Below, piece after piece: positions 62,666 through 64,000 of a stretch of DNA of 64,000 bases. The position numbers and the translations under genes were made by a program. The stretch is from WRGA01 sp031553395 (lineage in GTDB: Bacteria; Bacteroidota; Bacteroidia; Bacteroidales; WRGA01), in the NCBI GenBank assembly GCA_031553395.1, contig JAVBLR010000006.1:1-64000 (forward strand). The letters run 5' to 3'. The notes below the pieces were generated by a model. It did not search any database. It was not told where the DNA came from and saw nothing but the letters and a program-made list of their open reading frames with translations. Positions within the stretch are counted from its first letter, which is position 1, and the number at the start of each line of letters is the position of its first letter.

Positions 62666-63334
62666 TTAGGGATTTGTTGTGAAATGATTCGATCCAATTT
62701 CAATTGGTTCGCCCAAAAATTTTGGATTTTTTCCCGTGAATAAATCAATAAATACTTTTACCCGGGCTAATGCTTCCCGCACGTTTGTTTTAAATCCAAG
62801 TGAACCGCTCACATCTTTGGCATTATATCCAACAACGGAAAATTCGTAATCATCGGCAATATATATGGCTCTTTTGTTGTGAAACTCCTGTGAAATAGAC
62901 GTAAATGATGATTGTCCGAATATCTTATTCATCCTTACAACCGAATCCAATGTCCGGAATCCTGCATAATCGGAATAAATTTTATCATCGGGAATTCCTT
63001 GTGTAATTAAGGCATTCCGCATATCTTCCGGTTCGTTGTAAGAATCCCGGCTATTATCCCCACTTACAACGATATAGCTGATTTTTCCTGCTTTATATAA
63101 TTCTGCCGCAGCAATTATTCTATTTTCAAAATAGGGATTGATAGTGCCTCCTCTCAAATATTTGGAAGATCCCAACAACATTCCGACTTTATTGTAAGGA
63201 ACCTTATCAATATCATTGTAAACTTTATCAGTAGTTGTTGATTCCACTCGATAATTGGCAAACCAAACAAAAAATACGGATAATACAGCGACTATTAAAA
63301 GTATAACTCCGGTTCTCTTTATAAATTTCTTCAT
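62666..63334 (-). CDS. SanA/DUF218 family inner-membrane protein
   Basis: The 222-aa product has an N-terminal membrane anchor (GVILLIVAVLSVFFVWFANY) followed by the DUF218 domain: VGMLLGSSKYLRGGTINPYF, NRIIAAAELYKAGKISYIVV, SGDNSRDSYNEPEDMRNALI, then FTSISQEFHNKRAIYIADDY. The family (SanA, YdcF) is linked to envelope integrity and vancomycin tolerance; the exact chemistry is not settled. It sits 16 bp upstream of the plug-protein start and 9 bp after ispD, so the three are probably co-transcribed. Confidence 0.85.
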   Translation of the reverse strand: MKKFIKRTGVILLIVAVLSVFFVWFANYRVESTTTDKVYNDIDKVPYNKVGMLLGSSKYLRGGTINPYFENRIIAAAELYKAGKISYIVVSGDNSRDSYNEPEDMRNALITQGIPDDKIYSDYAGFRTLDSVVRMNKIFGQSSFTSISQEFHNKRAIYIADDYEFSVVGYNAKDVSGSLGFKTNVREALARVKVFIDLFTGKNPKFLGEPIEIGSNHFTTNP

Positions 63335-63343
63335 ATCTAACTC

Positions 63344-64000
63344 TTAACTTTTAATTCTTAATTTAGTAATTGACTCTCCTACAATCAAATCAAATTGTGT
63401 TGTTATTTTAATATTTTCTCGGTTTCCCTGAACCAAATGAATTGTTTCTCCCAAAGCTTCCACTACCGAAGCGTCATCAGTAAAATTATCGGAATAAGGT
63501 TGTTGATATGCTTTTTTTAATAAATCCGAATGAAAAACCTGTGGCGTTTGTACCAATTTGTATTTATTTCGATTTACTGTTTTACTGTTTTCATTTTCAA
63601 TTTCTCGAACTGTTTCCACAATGTCAATAACGGGAATCACTGCTTTATATTTTTCTGCACTTTGAAAACAATCAGCAATAACTTGCCGGGAAACAAATGG
63701 CCTTACACCATCATGAACAGCAACTAAACCATTATTATCCACCAACTGCAATCCGTTTTTTACCGAGTGAAAACGGGTTTCTCCTCCGGAAGTAATTAAA
63801 TGCGGCAATATGAAGGAATATTTTAGGCAAAGTTCTTTCCAATAATACTGTTGCTCTTCGGGAAGAATCAATATTAATTTTGCTGCATTATCGTATTGAT
63901 AAAATGCTTCAAGCGTGTGCATTAAAACAGGTTTTCCGGCAATAGGTAGAAATTGCTTCGGAATATCGCTTCCCATACGCAATCCTTTTCCTCCGGCAAC
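63344..64000 (-). CDS. ispD: 2-C-methyl-D-erythritol 4-phosphate cytidylyltransferase, N-terminus beyond right edge
   Basis: The open frame runs to base 64000 and reads VAGGKGLRMGSDIPKQFLPI from the edge, the nucleotide-binding signature (GGxGxRMG...PKQ) of IspD, so only a few N-terminal residues are missing. Other family blocks are LVAVHDGVRPFVSRQVIADC, KLVQTPQVFHSDLLKKAY, FTDDASVVEALGETIHLVQG and NIKITTQFDLIVGE. It makes CDP-methylerythritol in the MEP isoprenoid pathway in the cytoplasm. It is the head of the short minus-strand run with SanA and the plug protein. Confidence 0.93.
   Translation of the reverse strand, partial: VAGGKGLRMGSDIPKQFLPIAGKPVLMHTLEAFYQYDNAAKLILILPEEQQYYWKELCLKYSFILPHLITSGGETRFHSVKNGLQLVDNNGLVAVHDGVRPFVSRQVIADCFQSAEKYKAVIPVIDIVETVREIENENSKTVNRNKYKLVQTPQVFHSDLLKKAYQQPYSDNFTDDASVVEALGETIHLVQGNRENIKITTQFDLIVGESITKLRIKS

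Noticed and set aside
1..64000. tRNA, rRNA, riboswitch or replication origin
   Set aside because: I saw no cloverleaf, conserved rRNA stretches, known riboswitch core or DnaA-box cluster; a covariance-model scan would be needed to exclude small RNAs.

Overview
The window looks like a chromosomal segment of an AT-rich Bacteroidota, most likely Bacteroidales. The reasons are a hybrid two-component regulator fused to an AraC output domain, a very large one-strand block of secreted carbohydrate-active enzymes, type IX secretion sorting tails plus a type IX plug protein, TAnnTTTG promoter elements, and YD-repeat proteins of the DUF6443 kind. A family-level guess (Dysgonomonadaceae- or Paludibacter-like) would be speculation.

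Layout. 1-7.85 kb, minus strand: an apparent operon of a sorting-tail secreted protein, a 1132-aa YD-repeat protein and a DUF6443/RHS protein that runs off the left edge. 8.0-9.5 kb: two hairpin-rich repeat elements around a secreted protein with a caspase-like His/Cys signature. 9.5-14.8 kb, minus strand: the 1444-aa hybrid two-component sensor-regulator and a small outer-membrane-like protein with a SusC-type plug domain. 15.1-55.3 kb, plus strand: about twenty genes forming a rhamnogalacturonan-I (pectin hairy region) utilisation locus. It holds two PL11 rhamnogalacturonan lyases, a PL26-like exo-lyase, two GH28, three GH78-type rhamnosidases, a GH35 and two GH2 galactosidase-type enzymes, four GH43 domains in three proteins, acetylesterase/deacetylase-type enzymes, a DUF1349 lipoprotein and a nucleoside-hydrolase-like DUF1593 protein. 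55.5-57 kb: an ECF sigma factor with a membrane partner, divergent from a DUF6249 membrane protein. 57.4-61.3 kb: a DUF4450 putative glycosidase and an SGNH esterase. 61.4-64 kb, minus strand: a type IX plug protein, a SanA/DUF218 protein and ispD (cut by the right edge).

How it fits together (inference). The sensor would detect a pectin-derived oligosaccharide and activate the divergent block. PL11 enzymes cut the GalA-Rha backbone, the PL26-like protein trims ends, and GH28 attacks GalA linkages. GH78 removes rhamnose, GH35, GH2 and GH43 strip galactan/arabinan side chains, and esterases remove acetyl groups. No SusC/SusD pair and no GH105/GH88 unsaturated uronidase lie in the window, so uptake and processing of the unsaturated ends must be encoded elsewhere.

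The least ordinary content is the repeat fraction. At least eight intergenic hairpin-type elements occur. Two of them share terminal motifs but carry unrelated hairpin cores. Two inverted copies of one element bracket a GH28 gene. A single-domain REP-associated transposase sits inside its own repeat pair at 51.5-52.2 kb, and a transposase-less relative has landed at the 5' end of the GH35 gene, apparently removing its native start. A sialate-O-acetylesterase-type gene is interrupted by one in-frame TGA. No tRNA, rRNA or CRISPR array was recognised.
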